Below, piece after piece: positions 35,057 to 44,514 of a DNA stretch of 64,000 nt. The stretch covers positions 1 through 64,000 of the forward strand of contig CAJUDQ010000003.1 in the NCBI GenBank assembly GCA_910585215.1, written 5' to 3'. This DNA is from an uncultured Lachnospiraceae bacterium (GTDB lineage Bacteria > Bacillota > Clostridia > Lachnospirales > Lachnospiraceae). The notes beneath the pieces were generated by a model that had not been told where the DNA came from, searched no databases, and saw nothing but the letters and a program-made list of their open reading frames with translations. The position numbers were made by a program, and so were the translations under genes. Each line of letters opens with the position of its first letter. The stretch's first letter is position 1.

Positions 35057-36517
35057 TTATTTTCTTATCCCTGTCTCTATCAGCCGTTTTACAAAAGCAT
35101 AAATTTTATTTACAGAAGAAATACTGAGCCTCTCCTCTGTTGTGTGTATATCATACATTTGCGGCCCGAAAGATATTATATCAAGCTCCGGCTTTTTCTG
35201 CAACAAATATCCACATTCCAATCCTGCATGAATCACATCCACTTTTAATTCTTCCGCATACATTTCATGATAGAGCATTTTCATAGTTTCTCTCAACTTT
35301 GATTCCCGTCGAAAGCCCCATTCTGGATATTCTCCACTGACAGACATCTGTGCACCCACCTGCTCAGCCATATCGGAAAGCTTTTCTAACAGAAGTTTTT
35401 TTCTGGAAGCAACAGAACTTCGCACTGAAATATGACATTCCGCTTTATAGGAATTTACAGTAAGAATCCCGAGATTTAACGAGGTTTCCACCAGTCCTGG
35501 TATATCCTGATTCATAAAGATTACTCCGTTTGGAATATTGTGAAAATAAAATAATACTTTTTTCAATGATTGTTCATCAAGAATCTGAAAAATTCCCTCT
35601 TCCTCTTCCATTATCTGTACAGATATATCCGAATCTGAAGAGGCGTATTCTTTTCTTATTATTTCTTCAAAATATTGTGTTTTTTCTCTGACATTATCAA
35701 TATGGTCCGAGTCAAGGATAACCTGACATCTGCATTCTCTTGGAATTGCATTGTCCTTGCCGCCTCCTGACAGAGACAAAAGTCTGATTCCTTCTTCTCT
35801 GTAAAGCATCCTCAGAAGTCTTATCATTAAAATATCTGCATTTGCACGCTCTTTGTCTATCTCTGCGCCGGAATGACCACCCTTGAGACCTGTAATTATA
35901 ATACTGTAACACACTCCTTTATATTCTGACCTTGCCAGAGGAAGAACTGTTTTTACTTTTGCTCCTCCGGCACAGCCTGCAGTAAGGATACCCTCTGTTT
36001 CACTGTCAAGATTTAAAACATATTTTCCAGTAATATCAGACATATCCAGATTCATTGCTCCATCCATGCCTGTTTCCTCATCCGAAGTAAAAATCACCTC
36101 AAGACAAGGGTGAGACAGTTCATCATTTTCCAAAAGCGCAAGTCCCATGGCCACGGCAATTCCATCATCTGCGCCCAAGGTGGTATCCTTTGCAGTTAAA
36201 AAATCTCCCTCTATCACCAGTTCAATAGCATCTTTCAAAAAATCATGCGGGGAATCCGGCAGCTTTTCCGTCACCATGTCAAGATGTCCCTGAATAATCA
36301 TTCCGTCTTCGTTTTCTCTGCCAGGCGATGCCGGTTTCCTGATTACAACATTATTCCACTTATCCTGACGGACAGAAAGTCCCTTTTCTTCTGCAAATTT
36401 TACACAATAATCGCTGATTTCCTTTGTATTTCCAGAACCTCTTGGAATTTTTGATATTTCCTCAAAATAATAAAATACTCTGTCTGATAATAACGCTTTT
36501 GTTTGTAACAATGTCAT
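35057..36517 (-). CDS. pepD: Aminoacyl-histidine dipeptidase (PepD, M20 family)
   Basis: 486 aa. Zinc-binding signatures are IIQGHLDMV, GADDGIAVAMGLA and FTSDEETGMDGAMNLD; the C-terminal HAGLECG carries the last His. Members hydrolyse carnosine-type and other dipeptides (Xaa-His) in the cytoplasm. I chose the Met at 36517 because GGAG lies 7 nt upstream; a Met four codons earlier is preceded by a weak site. It is the first gene of its operon, divergent from the ylbJ-like gene. Confidence 0.9.
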   Translation of the reverse strand: MTLLQTKALLSDRVFYYFEEISKIPRGSGNTKEISDYCVKFAEEKGLSVRQDKWNNVVIRKPASPGRENEDGMIIQGHLDMVTEKLPDSPHDFLKDAIELVIEGDFLTAKDTTLGADDGIAVAMGLALLENDELSHPCLEVIFTSDEETGMDGAMNLDMSDITGKYVLNLDSETEGILTAGCAGGAKVKTVLPLARSEYKGVCYSIIITGLKGGHSGAEIDKERANADILMIRLLRMLYREEGIRLLSLSGGGKDNAIPRECRCQVILDSDHIDNVREKTQYFEEIIRKEYASSDSDISVQIMEEEEGIFQILDEQSLKKVLFYFHNIPNGVIFMNQDIPGLVETSLNLGILTVNSYKAECHISVRSSVASRKKLLLEKLSDMAEQVGAQMSVSGEYPEWGFRRESKLRETMKMLYHEMYAEELKVDVIHAGLECGYLLQKKPELDIISFGPQMYDIHTTEERLSISSVNKIYAFVKRLIETGIRK

Positions 36518-36625
36518 TTTCTGCTCCATTTCTCTGCACTCTGGCAGACATTATAATAAAATGCATAATTTTCCTGCACTTCTTATATATTATATTAAGA
36601 CAATTCCCATATTTCAATACACAAA

Positions 36626-37609
36626 ATGAAAAAAACATTTCTTCCCTGTATTTTAATTGCATTATTTTTTCTTATGCTGCTTCATTCTTCTGAAACAATG
36701 GCTGGAGCGCTGAATGGCCTCAATTTATGGCTTTTTACAGTTGTACCGTCTCTGCTTCCCTATATGATGATTTCTGCTTTTCTGACAGAAAACGGAAGCT
36801 TCCGATTTCTGTCCCGATTTCTGTCTCCTGTTACAAAGCATATATTTAAGCTGTCAGAGGAATGTGGATATGTGATTCTTTTGGGATTTTTATGCGGATA
36901 TCCCATTGGAAGCAAGCTGTCGGCAGACCTGATAAAAAGAAATGAGATTTCTGTTCGAGAAGGGCAGATATTAATTTCTTTTTGTAACAATGTAAGTCCC
37001 GCGTTTATGATTACCTTTCTTATTGGTGGCATTATTAATATTCCTGCGTTTTCCTCCATGCTTCTGACAATTATGTTTGGAGTTCCTCTGCTCCTTGGTA
37101 TTCTCTTTTCCAGAGTTTCATTGTATCTGGAACAAAAACAGACCAAAAAAAATAAAATAGATAAAAAAACATCTGTTTTACAGACAGCCTCTACACATAT
37201 TGTTTCACCAAAACAGAACACGCCTGCCAGAAATGGCTCTTTTGATTCATGTATTACATCAAGCTTTGAAAACTGTTTCCGGCTGGGCGGTTATATTATT
37301 TTATTTTCCATTTTAAGTGAATTTATTCGAAATGCACTGACTAATGCGCCATTTCTGCAAAATCGTATCTGTGCTTTGCTTGAAATTACTTCAGGGTTAA
37401 ATATCTATTCAGGCAATGCCTGTCCTCCTTATATTCTTCTGACAGAATGTCCTGCCTTTACAGCCTTTGGAGGAATATGCTGTCTTATGCAGACACACAG
37501 TATGATAAAAGGCAGTGGATTAAGCCTTCGGCTGTACTTTTTTGCAAAACTGCTGACAGGTGTGGTCACATTTATCACCTGTATGATTTTGTTTTATTTT
37601 CTCCTGTAA
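36626..37609 (+). CDS. YlbJ-like integral membrane protein (nucleoside-recognition fold)
   Basis: 327 aa with about seven membrane helices. Family motifs are PSLLPYMMISAFL, GYVILLGFLCGYPIGSKLSADL and FCNNVSPAFMITFLIG. YlbJ is needed for spore cortex formation in Bacillus. This copy is shorter than the Bacillus protein and has a polar loop (about 175-205) in the middle. No Shine-Dalgarno sequence is visible before the ATG. It ends before the transposon relic at 37727. Confidence 0.75.
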   Translation: MKKTFLPCILIALFFLMLLHSSETMAGALNGLNLWLFTVVPSLLPYMMISAFLTENGSFRFLSRFLSPVTKHIFKLSEECGYVILLGFLCGYPIGSKLSADLIKRNEISVREGQILISFCNNVSPAFMITFLIGGIINIPAFSSMLLTIMFGVPLLLGILFSRVSLYLEQKQTKKNKIDKKTSVLQTASTHIVSPKQNTPARNGSFDSCITSSFENCFRLGGYIILFSILSEFIRNALTNAPFLQNRICALLEITSGLNIYSGNACPPYILLTECPAFTAFGGICCLMQTHSMIKGSGLSLRLYFFAKLLTGVVTFITCMILFYFLL

Positions 37610-37726
37610 CCTGTTCTTATCTGTAACTTATTTCTTATCTGTAACTTATATGACAAAAGACAGCTTTAACATTGTCTGTTTTTGCTGTCTTGATTGTTTT
37701 TATTATTCTAAAACAAATGCCGGTAT

Positions 37727-37776
37727 TTTATGGAATGTGTCAAGAACACTCATGACTTTAGTCATGAGAGGTTCAA
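37727..37776 (+). repeat. IS605-type right-end relic, copy 2
   Basis: The copy contains a perfect hairpin CTCATGAC-TTTA-GTCATGAG (37749-37768) followed by AGGTTCAA, which is the typical end of an IS605/TnpB element and its guide RNA. Upstream TGTCAAGAACA matches the copy at 3581-3627. No tnpB is attached. Its last bases supply the stop codon of the histidine kinase gene on the other strand. Confidence 0.65.
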
Positions 37777-39014
37777 AACTCCACACAAAAAGCCACGATA
37801 TTATTTTTTTCGTTTTTTGCATAAATTCTTCCCTTATGCGCTGTTACTACTGCCTTTGCAATTGAAAGCCCAATACCGTGCCCGCCGGTATTTTTACTTC
37901 TGGAAGAATCCGGTCGATAAAATCGTTCAAACAGCCGGCTCATCTCGGATGCCTCCAGCGGGTCCCCCTCATTTCGTACTTCAAAATGAATTGTTTTTCC
38001 TGATTTATACAGCTTTACCTGTACTTTTCCTTTTTCCGAACAATATTTAATCGCATTTTCTGTCAAAACAGAAACCAAATGTTCAATTGCTGTCATATCT
38101 CCCTTATAACGGATATTTTCTGCAATATCTGTCTCAAATTCTTTCTCTGAACTGTATGCAATCGTTGAAAGTTGAGAAACCTTTTCAAAAACGGTCTTGC
38201 TTAAATCAAATTCTGCAAAAACCATCTGCTCCCCTTCCTCCATTTTGGATAAAAACAGCAGTCTTTTTACCAGAACATCCATCTGCTTTGTCTGGTTTCG
38301 AATACTTTCTATCCATTCGTTTTTTCCACCAATCAGTTCCAGTACATCTGCATTGGCGGAAATTACTGCTAATGGCGTTTTAAGCTCATGTCCCGCATCT
38401 GTGATAAAACGCTTCTGCTTCTCCATTGTTTCCACCATAGGCCGAATCGCACGTTTTGACAGAAAAGATACAATAATAATCAGCAGAATCAGCAATACAA
38501 CTGAAATTATGAGAGATATGGTACGAATATTTTCCAGATTTGCCATCTGCTGTGTCATATCAATAAAAGCGATTTCATAACCTCTGTCTGTCTGTTCCAA
38601 GCGGTATCGGTAAATATTACAAGTTCCTCTTGAAACCTTTCCCGGCTTTAATTCCTTAAAAACTTTTTCTGCATAAAAAAGCACATCTTCTCCACTGACT
38701 GCTGCAATATGTGAAATATCACTGTCAAGATAATTTCCATTTCCGTCAAGATAAACAAGAAAATACCGGCTTTCAAATCTTGTTTCCACAGTAATTTCAA
38801 ATTCATGACCAAAATTATCTGTAATCTTTTGATTAAATTCCTCCGGTTCAGGAAACTCCCCATTGTTGCTAACCAGAATTTCAAGCATCTGGTCATATCT
38901 GCTTATCATCTGTGTAAAACTAAACAGATTAATACTGCCTGCTACAATCCCTGTGAGAATCAAAAATGCCGCCATTACAGTTGCTACAAATTTGCTCTGC
39001 ATCTTCTGTATCAT
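37773..39014 (-). CDS. Sensor histidine kinase, OmpR-system type
   Basis: 413 aa. Membrane helix 1 at about 9-32, an extracytoplasmic domain to about 160, helix 2 at about 166-186, then HisKA with H209 in ITDAGHELKTPL and HATPase with LTENAIKYC and GHGIGLSIAKAVV. The ATG at 39014 is 4 bp after the regulator stop and uses an AAGGAG inside it. The protein ends right after KGRIYAKNEKNNIVAF, with a stop codon lying inside the IS605-type relic, so a few native C-terminal residues may be lost. Partner: the regulator at 39019. Confidence 0.88.
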   Translation of the reverse strand: MIQKMQSKFVATVMAAFLILTGIVAGSINLFSFTQMISRYDQMLEILVSNNGEFPEPEEFNQKITDNFGHEFEITVETRFESRYFLVYLDGNGNYLDSDISHIAAVSGEDVLFYAEKVFKELKPGKVSRGTCNIYRYRLEQTDRGYEIAFIDMTQQMANLENIRTISLIISVVLLILLIIIVSFLSKRAIRPMVETMEKQKRFITDAGHELKTPLAVISANADVLELIGGKNEWIESIRNQTKQMDVLVKRLLFLSKMEEGEQMVFAEFDLSKTVFEKVSQLSTIAYSSEKEFETDIAENIRYKGDMTAIEHLVSVLTENAIKYCSEKGKVQVKLYKSGKTIHFEVRNEGDPLEASEMSRLFERFYRPDSSRSKNTGGHGIGLSIAKAVVTAHKGRIYAKNEKNNIVAFCVEF

Positions 39015-39018
39015 ACAT

Positions 39019-39705
39019 TCACCCATCTCCTTTTTCAGAAAGCTTAAATCCAGTTTCCATAGTTCCCTCAATAAAGACATCCGCCTGCAAAGAATCCAGT
39101 TTATTTTCCAGATAAGATATGTACAGTCGAATCATCTCCAAAGTTACTTCCCCTTCATTACTTAAATGTTCTATAAACTGAGATACCAGAATTGTTCTTC
39201 CTGGATTTCTCATCAACATGGAAAGCATTTCGACTTCTTTTCCTGCAAGCCTTAAAGAATGACTTCCCACAGAAAGCTCCATACCATCTGTTTTTAAAAC
39301 AGTATTTCCTACACTGAATGTCTGCATGGAATATTCACCTCCACGTCTTACAAGAGCATTTACTCTTGCCAAAAGCTCTGCCATCGCAAAGGGCTTTGCA
39401 AGATAGTCATCCGCACCAAGGTTTAATCCCTCTACCCTGTCCTCAAGCTCTGCTTTTGCTGTCAGCAGCAGTACCGGTGTAACTATGTTTTGAGCCCGCA
39501 TTTTTTCCAGCACCTCAAGACCACTCATTTTGGGCATCATAATATCCAGAATAATTCCATCATAACTTTGAGTCAATACCTGTTCATACGCCTCTGCTCC
39601 ATCAACTGCAGTGTCTATCTGATATCCCTTTATTTTTAAAATCGCCTTCAGCGCATTTGAAAGTTCCTTTTCATCTTCCGCCAATAATAATCTCATATAC
39701 TTCAC
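39019..39705 (-). CDS. OmpR-family response regulator
   Basis: 228 aa. The receiver has acidic D11/E12, phospho-acceptor D54 in GIILDIMMPKMSG, and the Thr/Lys switch in PVLLLTAKAELEDRVEGLNLGADDYLAKPFAM. The C-terminal winged helix (about 130-225) is divergent from typical OmpR domains but keeps LRLAGKEVEMLSMLMRNPG. It starts 1 bp after the alarmone synthetase stop, so the three genes form one transcript. Confidence 0.88.
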   Translation of the reverse strand: MKYMRLLLAEDEKELSNALKAILKIKGYQIDTAVDGAEAYEQVLTQSYDGIILDIMMPKMSGLEVLEKMRAQNIVTPVLLLTAKAELEDRVEGLNLGADDYLAKPFAMAELLARVNALVRRGGEYSMQTFSVGNTVLKTDGMELSVGSHSLRLAGKEVEMLSMLMRNPGRTILVSQFIEHLSNEGEVTLEMIRLYISYLENKLDSLQADVFIEGTMETGFKLSEKGDG

Positions 39706-39706
39706 C

Positions 39707-40351
39707 TCACTCTCTCTTCTCTTGTCTGCTGTCCTGTCCGTTTTGATTTATCATCTGACGAATCGTCTGCATTGTCAAATCTGTAGAAGCCATCTCATCA
39801 GAGCATCGCTTTAATTCCTTTTGTAAAAGTTCCTGATTGGAAATGGTATGCTTATACCGAAGCTCATGTTCCAATGCTGCCCAGCAGTCCATTGCAATCG
39901 TTCTAAGTTGAATTTCTGCATACAGTTCTCTGGTGCAGTCCAGAAGATGAACCGGCAGCCGGACAATCAGATGATAGCTGCGGTAACCGCTTGATTTGGG
40001 ATTTTGAATATAATCCTTTTCTTTTATAACCGTCATATCCTCCTGACGTTTTATCACATCTACCATTTTATATACATCATCTACAAATTGACAGACAATT
40101 CGAATCCCAACTGCATCGTATACTTTATTCAGTGCAGCTTCAAGTGTTACTGGAAATCCTTTTCTGACAAGCTTTTCCTTCATGCTTTCTGCCGATTTGA
40201 TTCTTCCTTTACAGTGCTCCACAGGGTCCCGTTCCCCCAGAAGTACCTGATACCGGCGCAAAAGATTAATACGAAGCAGAAGCTCCTGAAGCACACTTTC
40301 CAAAAGAACCTGAGCATCTTTGTAAAAATCTTTATTCTGTTCTGATTCCAT
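39707..40351 (-). CDS. Small alarmone synthetase (RelA/SpoT nucleotidyltransferase)
   Basis: 214 aa stand-alone synthetase domain. Motifs: AVGIRIVCQFVDDVYKM, PKSSGYRSYHLIVRLP and EIQLRTIAMDCWAALEHEL, the last with the catalytic Glu region. No hydrolase or regulatory domains are present, as in RelQ/RelP-type enzymes that make (p)ppGpp. Being first in an operon with a two-component system is notable and suggests alarmone output tied to an envelope signal (inference). Confidence 0.88.
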   Translation of the reverse strand: MESEQNKDFYKDAQVLLESVLQELLLRINLLRRYQVLLGERDPVEHCKGRIKSAESMKEKLVRKGFPVTLEAALNKVYDAVGIRIVCQFVDDVYKMVDVIKRQEDMTVIKEKDYIQNPKSSGYRSYHLIVRLPVHLLDCTRELYAEIQLRTIAMDCWAALEHELRYKHTISNQELLQKELKRCSDEMASTDLTMQTIRQMINQNGQDSRQEKRE

Positions 40352-40472
40352 AAAAATCCTTCCTCTTTTTTCTATATTACCCTATACTATAATATACATC
40401 ATAATAAATTTATAATATCATACCAAAAATATATGAAAGGAATGTGAATAAGGTCTAAAAATTTATAAAAAA

Positions 40473-40497
40473 AGAGAAGATTTTTAAAATCTCCCTT
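40473..40497 (-). terminator. Terminator after the DivIVA-like gene
   Basis: Minus strand GGGAGATTT / AAATCTTCTC stem with G-U pairs, followed by TTTTTTT, about 20 bp past the stop. Confidence 0.7.
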
Positions 40498-40517
40498 TTC
40501 CATAATATGAATAGTGT

Positions 40518-41195
40518 CTATTCATCCATATCCTCAATCTCTACCCTATAGTCCTCAAAATCCTCATCCGCTTGTTCTTCCTGATAGGTCTGTTCCTGTG
40601 AAACTGCTGCGGTACGGGGTACTGACTGCTGTGGTACTGACTGCTGTACTGGCGACTGCGGAACATTCAGTTCATTTCGATTGGAAACTACTGTTTCCAA
40701 TGTATTTTGAAGAGATTTCATATATCCCTCGTACCGCGTAGCAATTGTATCCATAGAATACGCAATTGTATTTTGAATATTTGCAAGCAGTTCATCGGTG
40801 TACCGGATTGCATTCAGTTGAATTTCTTCCGCCTGTGCATTTGCTTCTGCAATAATACGCTGTGCCTCTTCATTTGCCTGTGCGACAAGTTCTTCTCCCT
40901 GAATATATGCCTGTCTCATAATCTCATGCTCATTTACCAGAGCACTCGCCTGCTCTGTGGCTTCCGTAATAATATTTTCTGCCTTCTGCTTTGCATCATC
41001 CAAAATTCCATTTTTATTGGCCAGCATCCTTTTATATTTTCTTATTTCATCAGGAGTCTTCATTTTCAGCTCTCCAAGAAGCTCCTCGATTTCTTCCTTA
41101 TTCACCAAAATTTTGGTGGTAGATAATGGTGAATATTTACATGAATCAATGTAATCTTCCAATTCATTGATAATTTGTTCTATATTATTGTTCAT
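40518..41195 (-). CDS. DivIVA-like coiled-coil protein
   Basis: 225 aa. A long coiled coil spans about 60-175 (AKQKAENIITEATEQASALV ...), followed by a Gln/Pro-rich then acidic tail. Related proteins in this clade lie next to coaD and rsmD and are often labelled ATPase without having ATP-binding motifs; none is visible here. A role in cell-envelope or division organisation is inferred from the DivIVA resemblance. It follows coaD by 17 bp. Confidence 0.7.
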   Translation of the reverse strand: MNNNIEQIINELEDYIDSCKYSPLSTTKILVNKEEIEELLGELKMKTPDEIRKYKRMLANKNGILDDAKQKAENIITEATEQASALVNEHEIMRQAYIQGEELVAQANEEAQRIIAEANAQAEEIQLNAIRYTDELLANIQNTIAYSMDTIATRYEGYMKSLQNTLETVVSNRNELNVPQSPVQQSVPQQSVPRTAAVSQEQTYQEEQADEDFEDYRVEIEDMDE

Positions 41196-41212
41196 GATTA
41201 AATCCGCCTTCC

Positions 41213-41698
41213 TTATCTTTTACCCGAATACTTTTCATATATTCTGCTACAGATTTCTTTTGGTACAAACTTTTCAATATTGCCTCCAAAGCTGGCAATT
41301 TCCTTTACTGTAGTTGAACTTAGATAGGAATAGTCATTGCTTGCGGTTAAAAACATTGTGTCTACTTCACTATTCAATATGCTGTTTGTCTGCGCCATCT
41401 GAAGCTCATACTCAAAATCAGTAATTGCCCTGAGACCTCTGATAATACAATTTGCTTTCTCCTCTTTGGCAAAATCTACCAGCAGTCCGGAAAAAGACAT
41501 AATTCTTACATTTAAAATTTTTCCGGAAACTTCTTTCAGCATCTTCACTCTTTCTTCTACGGTAAACAATGGATGTTTTGACTGATTATTCAGAACACCT
41601 ACAATCAATTCATCAAAATTTCTTGCTGCTCTTTGAATAATATCCAGATGGCCTAAAGTCACAGGGTCAAAACTTCCCGGATAAATTGCCCTTATCAT
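41213..41698 (-). CDS. coaD: Phosphopantetheine adenylyltransferase (CoaD)
   Basis: 161 aa. It starts MIRAIYPGSFDPVTLGHLDI with the TxGH motif (14-17), and has SYLSSTTVKEIASFGG near the C-terminus. It catalyses the penultimate step of coenzyme A synthesis. The Met at 41698 with GAAAGG upstream is the conserved family start; a 12-codon extension is unlikely. Order rsmD-coaD is common in Firmicutes. Confidence 0.95.
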   Translation of the reverse strand: MIRAIYPGSFDPVTLGHLDIIQRAARNFDELIVGVLNNQSKHPLFTVEERVKMLKEVSGKILNVRIMSFSGLLVDFAKEEKANCIIRGLRAITDFEYELQMAQTNSILNSEVDTMFLTASNDYSYLSSTTVKEIASFGGNIEKFVPKEICSRIYEKYSGKR

Positions 41699-41774
41699 TC
41701 TATACCATACCTTTCTGTTTTTACAATCAGCCAAAAGCTGTTGTAATCGGACAGTCAGCGAAAAACTGACTGCA

Positions 41775-42332
41775 TTATTTACATTTTCTGATAAATATAT
41801 GTATATTCGTCTTATATTCCTTCACTTTAACTATCTCATACCCTGATTCTGCAAGATAATCAAAAGAGGTATTTTTTGCTGCCTCTACAATAATAATTGT
41901 ATGTTCATCTGCCAGTTCTGTATTCCTCAATTCATTTAGAACATAAAACTCATATTTTTTGTTGTATGGCGGATCCATGAATATAAAATCAAAAGTAAGT
42001 TTTTCTGTTCTCAGCTTTTTAATAGCAGCAACGGCATCATATTCCATCAAAACTGCTCTGTCCTCAAGATGTGTCGCTTTCAGATTTTCTCTGATGCAGT
42101 CTGCAGCCTTTGCATTCTTTTCCACAAACCAGCACTTCTCTGCACCTCTGCTGAGCGCTTCTATACCTATCCCTCCGCTTCCACTGAACAAATCAAGAAA
42201 CCTGCAATCAGAAAGACTGCCCTGAAGCATATTAAAAAGAGTTTCTTTGATTCTGTCCGTTGTCGGTCTTGTCTCCAGTCCTTCGATTGTCTTTAAAAGA
42301 GTTCTTCTTGCACTCCCTGAAATTACTCTCAT
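41775..42332 (-). CDS. rsmD: 16S rRNA (guanine966-N2)-methyltransferase (RsmD)
   Basis: 185 aa. MRVISGSARRTLL and RPTTDRIKETLFNML are family hallmarks. The SAM site is DLFSGSGGIGIEALSRGA and the catalytic motif is FMDPPYNKKYE (DPPY, N6/N2 methyltransferase type). It modifies G966 of the small subunit rRNA. It is 13 bp after cheR and upstream of coaD. Confidence 0.93.
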   Translation of the reverse strand: MRVISGSARRTLLKTIEGLETRPTTDRIKETLFNMLQGSLSDCRFLDLFSGSGGIGIEALSRGAEKCWFVEKNAKAADCIRENLKATHLEDRAVLMEYDAVAAIKKLRTEKLTFDFIFMDPPYNKKYEFYVLNELRNTELADEHTIIIVEAAKNTSFDYLAESGYEIVKVKEYKTNIHIFIRKCK

Positions 42333-42344
42333 AGTTTACCCCAA

Positions 42345-43118
42345 TTATATTTTCTTATAGAAAAAAGAACGATAAGACTGATAGTTCAAATCCCGATAAT
42401 TAATAATCTGTTCTGTACTTCCCACAAAAAGAACTCCTTCTTTTTTCAGGGATGCATTGAATTTTTTGTAAACTTCTGTCTTTGCTTCATCTGTAAAATA
42501 AATAAGAACATTCCTGCATACAATTAAATCCATATTGGCTGGATACTTATCCTCAAGCAGATTTCCCTGCTTAAATTCCACACATTTTTTTATTTCATCA
42601 GAAATCTGATAATTGCTCATTCCAATTTTTGTAAAATATTTGTCCTTAAATTCCTGTGGAAGTCCAGCTATGCTCTTCTGATTATACAATCCTGCCTGTG
42701 CTTTTTCCAAAACCTGTTTATCAATATCGGTCGCAATAATGGAAATTTTATTTAACGGAACAAATTTTGACAAAAGCATAACAAGCGAATATGGTTCATC
42801 ACCGGTCGAACATGCTGCACTCCATATTTTCAGATTTTTTCCAAAGTTTTTTATAAGCTCCGGAAATATTTCCTGCTCCAAAACCTTCCACTGCTCGGGA
42901 TTTCTCCAGAACTCCGATACATTTATAGTCAGATAATTTACAAACTCTTCAAATAAACGATTATTTGTTTTGATTGCGTCTACATATTCTCTATAACTAG
43001 GATATTTATTTTTTGCTATTAATGCATCGATTCTTCTTTTCATCTGCCGTTCTTTATATGCATTTAAATCAATTTTTGTAAGAGACAAAATCTGACTTTT
43101 AAATTGTTCATAATCCAT
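42345..43118 (-). CDS. cheR: CheR-type protein-glutamate O-methyltransferase
   Basis: 257 aa. N-terminal CheR helical domain with LTINVSEFWRNPEQW, then a SAM-binding domain with IWSAACSTGDEPYSLVMLL and MDLIVCRNVLIYF. It methylates glutamates of chemotaxis receptors. No other chemotaxis gene is in the window, so it may act outside a classical cluster. The start at 43118 uses GAGGTG; an earlier GTG overlaps that site. Confidence 0.9.
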   Translation of the reverse strand: MDYEQFKSQILSLTKIDLNAYKERQMKRRIDALIAKNKYPSYREYVDAIKTNNRLFEEFVNYLTINVSEFWRNPEQWKVLEQEIFPELIKNFGKNLKIWSAACSTGDEPYSLVMLLSKFVPLNKISIIATDIDKQVLEKAQAGLYNQKSIAGLPQEFKDKYFTKIGMSNYQISDEIKKCVEFKQGNLLEDKYPANMDLIVCRNVLIYFTDEAKTEVYKKFNASLKKEGVLFVGSTEQIINYRDLNYQSYRSFFYKKI

Positions 43119-43286
43119 CTTTTCCACCTCATATTCTATTTTCAGACAAACTATTTAAAAGGAGTGCGCAAACACACACAATCATTCACTTTCAACCAAT
43201 AACTTTATATAATGAAGCATGCGGACACATGCGCAGGCCATTAAATCATGTTTTCTATAATTTAATGATATTATATATTGAAAAAT

Positions 43287-43318
43287 GAGTAGGAGTTCGT
43301 CTTTTTTGACCCCTACTC
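43287..43318 (-). terminator. Terminator after the S1-domain gene
   Basis: GAGTAGG (43287-43293) pairs with CCTACTC (43312-43318); the minus strand continues ATTTTTC. Confidence 0.65.
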
Positions 43319-43404
43319 GTTTCTTTTTTCATAAGAAATTATTTGATATTTCTTATGATGCTTTATTCCCAAGCTGAAAACGCTCAAGCCCCGTATCTCT
43401 GTTT

Positions 43405-44514
43405 CTATTCGGCTGTCTGTTCTTCTGCTGCTTCCTCTGCGGTTTTTTCCGGTTCTGCTGTATTATCCAGTAAAACTCTTCTGCTCAGGCTGATTTTCTT
43501 TTCTTCTCCATTAAAATCTACTACTTTTGTTTCAATCTTCTGACCAATCTTTAGCACATCTGCAGGCTTATCTATATGCTCTCTTGCAATCTGTGATACA
43601 TGAAGCAATGCATCAATGCCCGGCTCCAGCTCAATAAATGCACCGAAATCTGTCATTCTTGCCACTGTTCCCTCTACAATACTGCCAACAGCATACTTTT
43701 CTGCCGCATGAATCCATGGATTTGTCTCATCAAACTTAAGGCTCAGGGCAATTTTTGTTCCATTGACTTCCTTTATAAGAGCTTCTACCTTATCGCCGAC
43801 TTTAAACATCTTTTTTGGATGCTCCACTCTTCCCCATGACATCTCTGAAATATGAAGAAGTCCGTCAATTCCTCCAAGGTCAATAAACGCACCGAAATCT
43901 GTCACATTTTTTACCGTTCCGGTAATTACCTGACCTTCCTGAATACTTGCAAGCAATGCTTCCTGCTTCTCTTTTTTAGCTGCTACCAGCAAAGTTTTTC
44001 TGTCACCGATAATTCTTCTTCTCTTAGGATTGAACTCACTGATTACAAATTCAACCTCCTGACCGGCATATTTGCTTAAGTCCTTTTCATACATGTCTGA
44101 TACCAGACTTGCCGGAATAAATATCTTGGCTTCATCCAATGTCACACTTAAACCGCCTGCCATTACCTGTGTTACTTTTGCCTTTAATACTTCCTTGTTT
44201 TCAAAGGCTTCTTCCAGTCTTCTGTTTCCTTTTTCCTGTGCCAGACGCTTATAGGTAAGCAATACCTGACCTTCTCCATCGTTGACTTTCAGAACTTTTG
44301 CTTCCATCTTGTCGCCCGGATTTACCATTGTTGTTAAATCTGCGTTAGGTGTATTGGTATATTCATTTCTGACAATGATACCATCTGACTTGTAACCTAT
44401 ATTTAAAACAATTTCATCTGGTTTAACGTCGATGATTGTTCCTTCAACGATTTCTCCTGTTCTTATAGTTTTAATTGAATCCTCTAGCATCTGCTCAAAG
44501 CTTAATTCTGACAT
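43405..44514 (-). CDS. Ribosomal protein S1-like, four S1 domains
   Basis: 369 aa. Four OB-fold S1 domains start near residues 18, 104, 190 and 275; the last two carry the strong motifs VTDFGAFIDLGGIDGLLHISEMSW and MTDFGAFIELEPGIDALLHVSQIA in part. The tail is acidic. The protein binds mRNA and may aid translation. In several Clostridia the S1 repeats are fused to IspH; here the start overlaps the ispH stop by 13 bp as a separate gene. Confidence 0.88.
   Translation of the reverse strand: MSELSFEQMLEDSIKTIRTGEIVEGTIIDVKPDEIVLNIGYKSDGIIVRNEYTNTPNADLTTMVNPGDKMEAKVLKVNDGEGQVLLTYKRLAQEKGNRRLEEAFENKEVLKAKVTQVMAGGLSVTLDEAKIFIPASLVSDMYEKDLSKYAGQEVEFVISEFNPKRRRIIGDRKTLLVAAKKEKQEALLASIQEGQVITGTVKNVTDFGAFIDLGGIDGLLHISEMSWGRVEHPKKMFKVGDKVEALIKEVNGTKIALSLKFDETNPWIHAAEKYAVGSIVEGTVARMTDFGAFIELEPGIDALLHVSQIAREHIDKPADVLKIGQKIETKVVDFNGEEKKISLSRRVLLDNTAEPEKTAEEAAEEQTAE

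Noticed and set aside
43330..43357. Perfect 10-bp hairpin CATAAGAAAT/ATTTCTTATG
   Set aside because: On the minus strand it is followed by A rather than T residues, and the true terminator is the next hairpin at 43287-43318.
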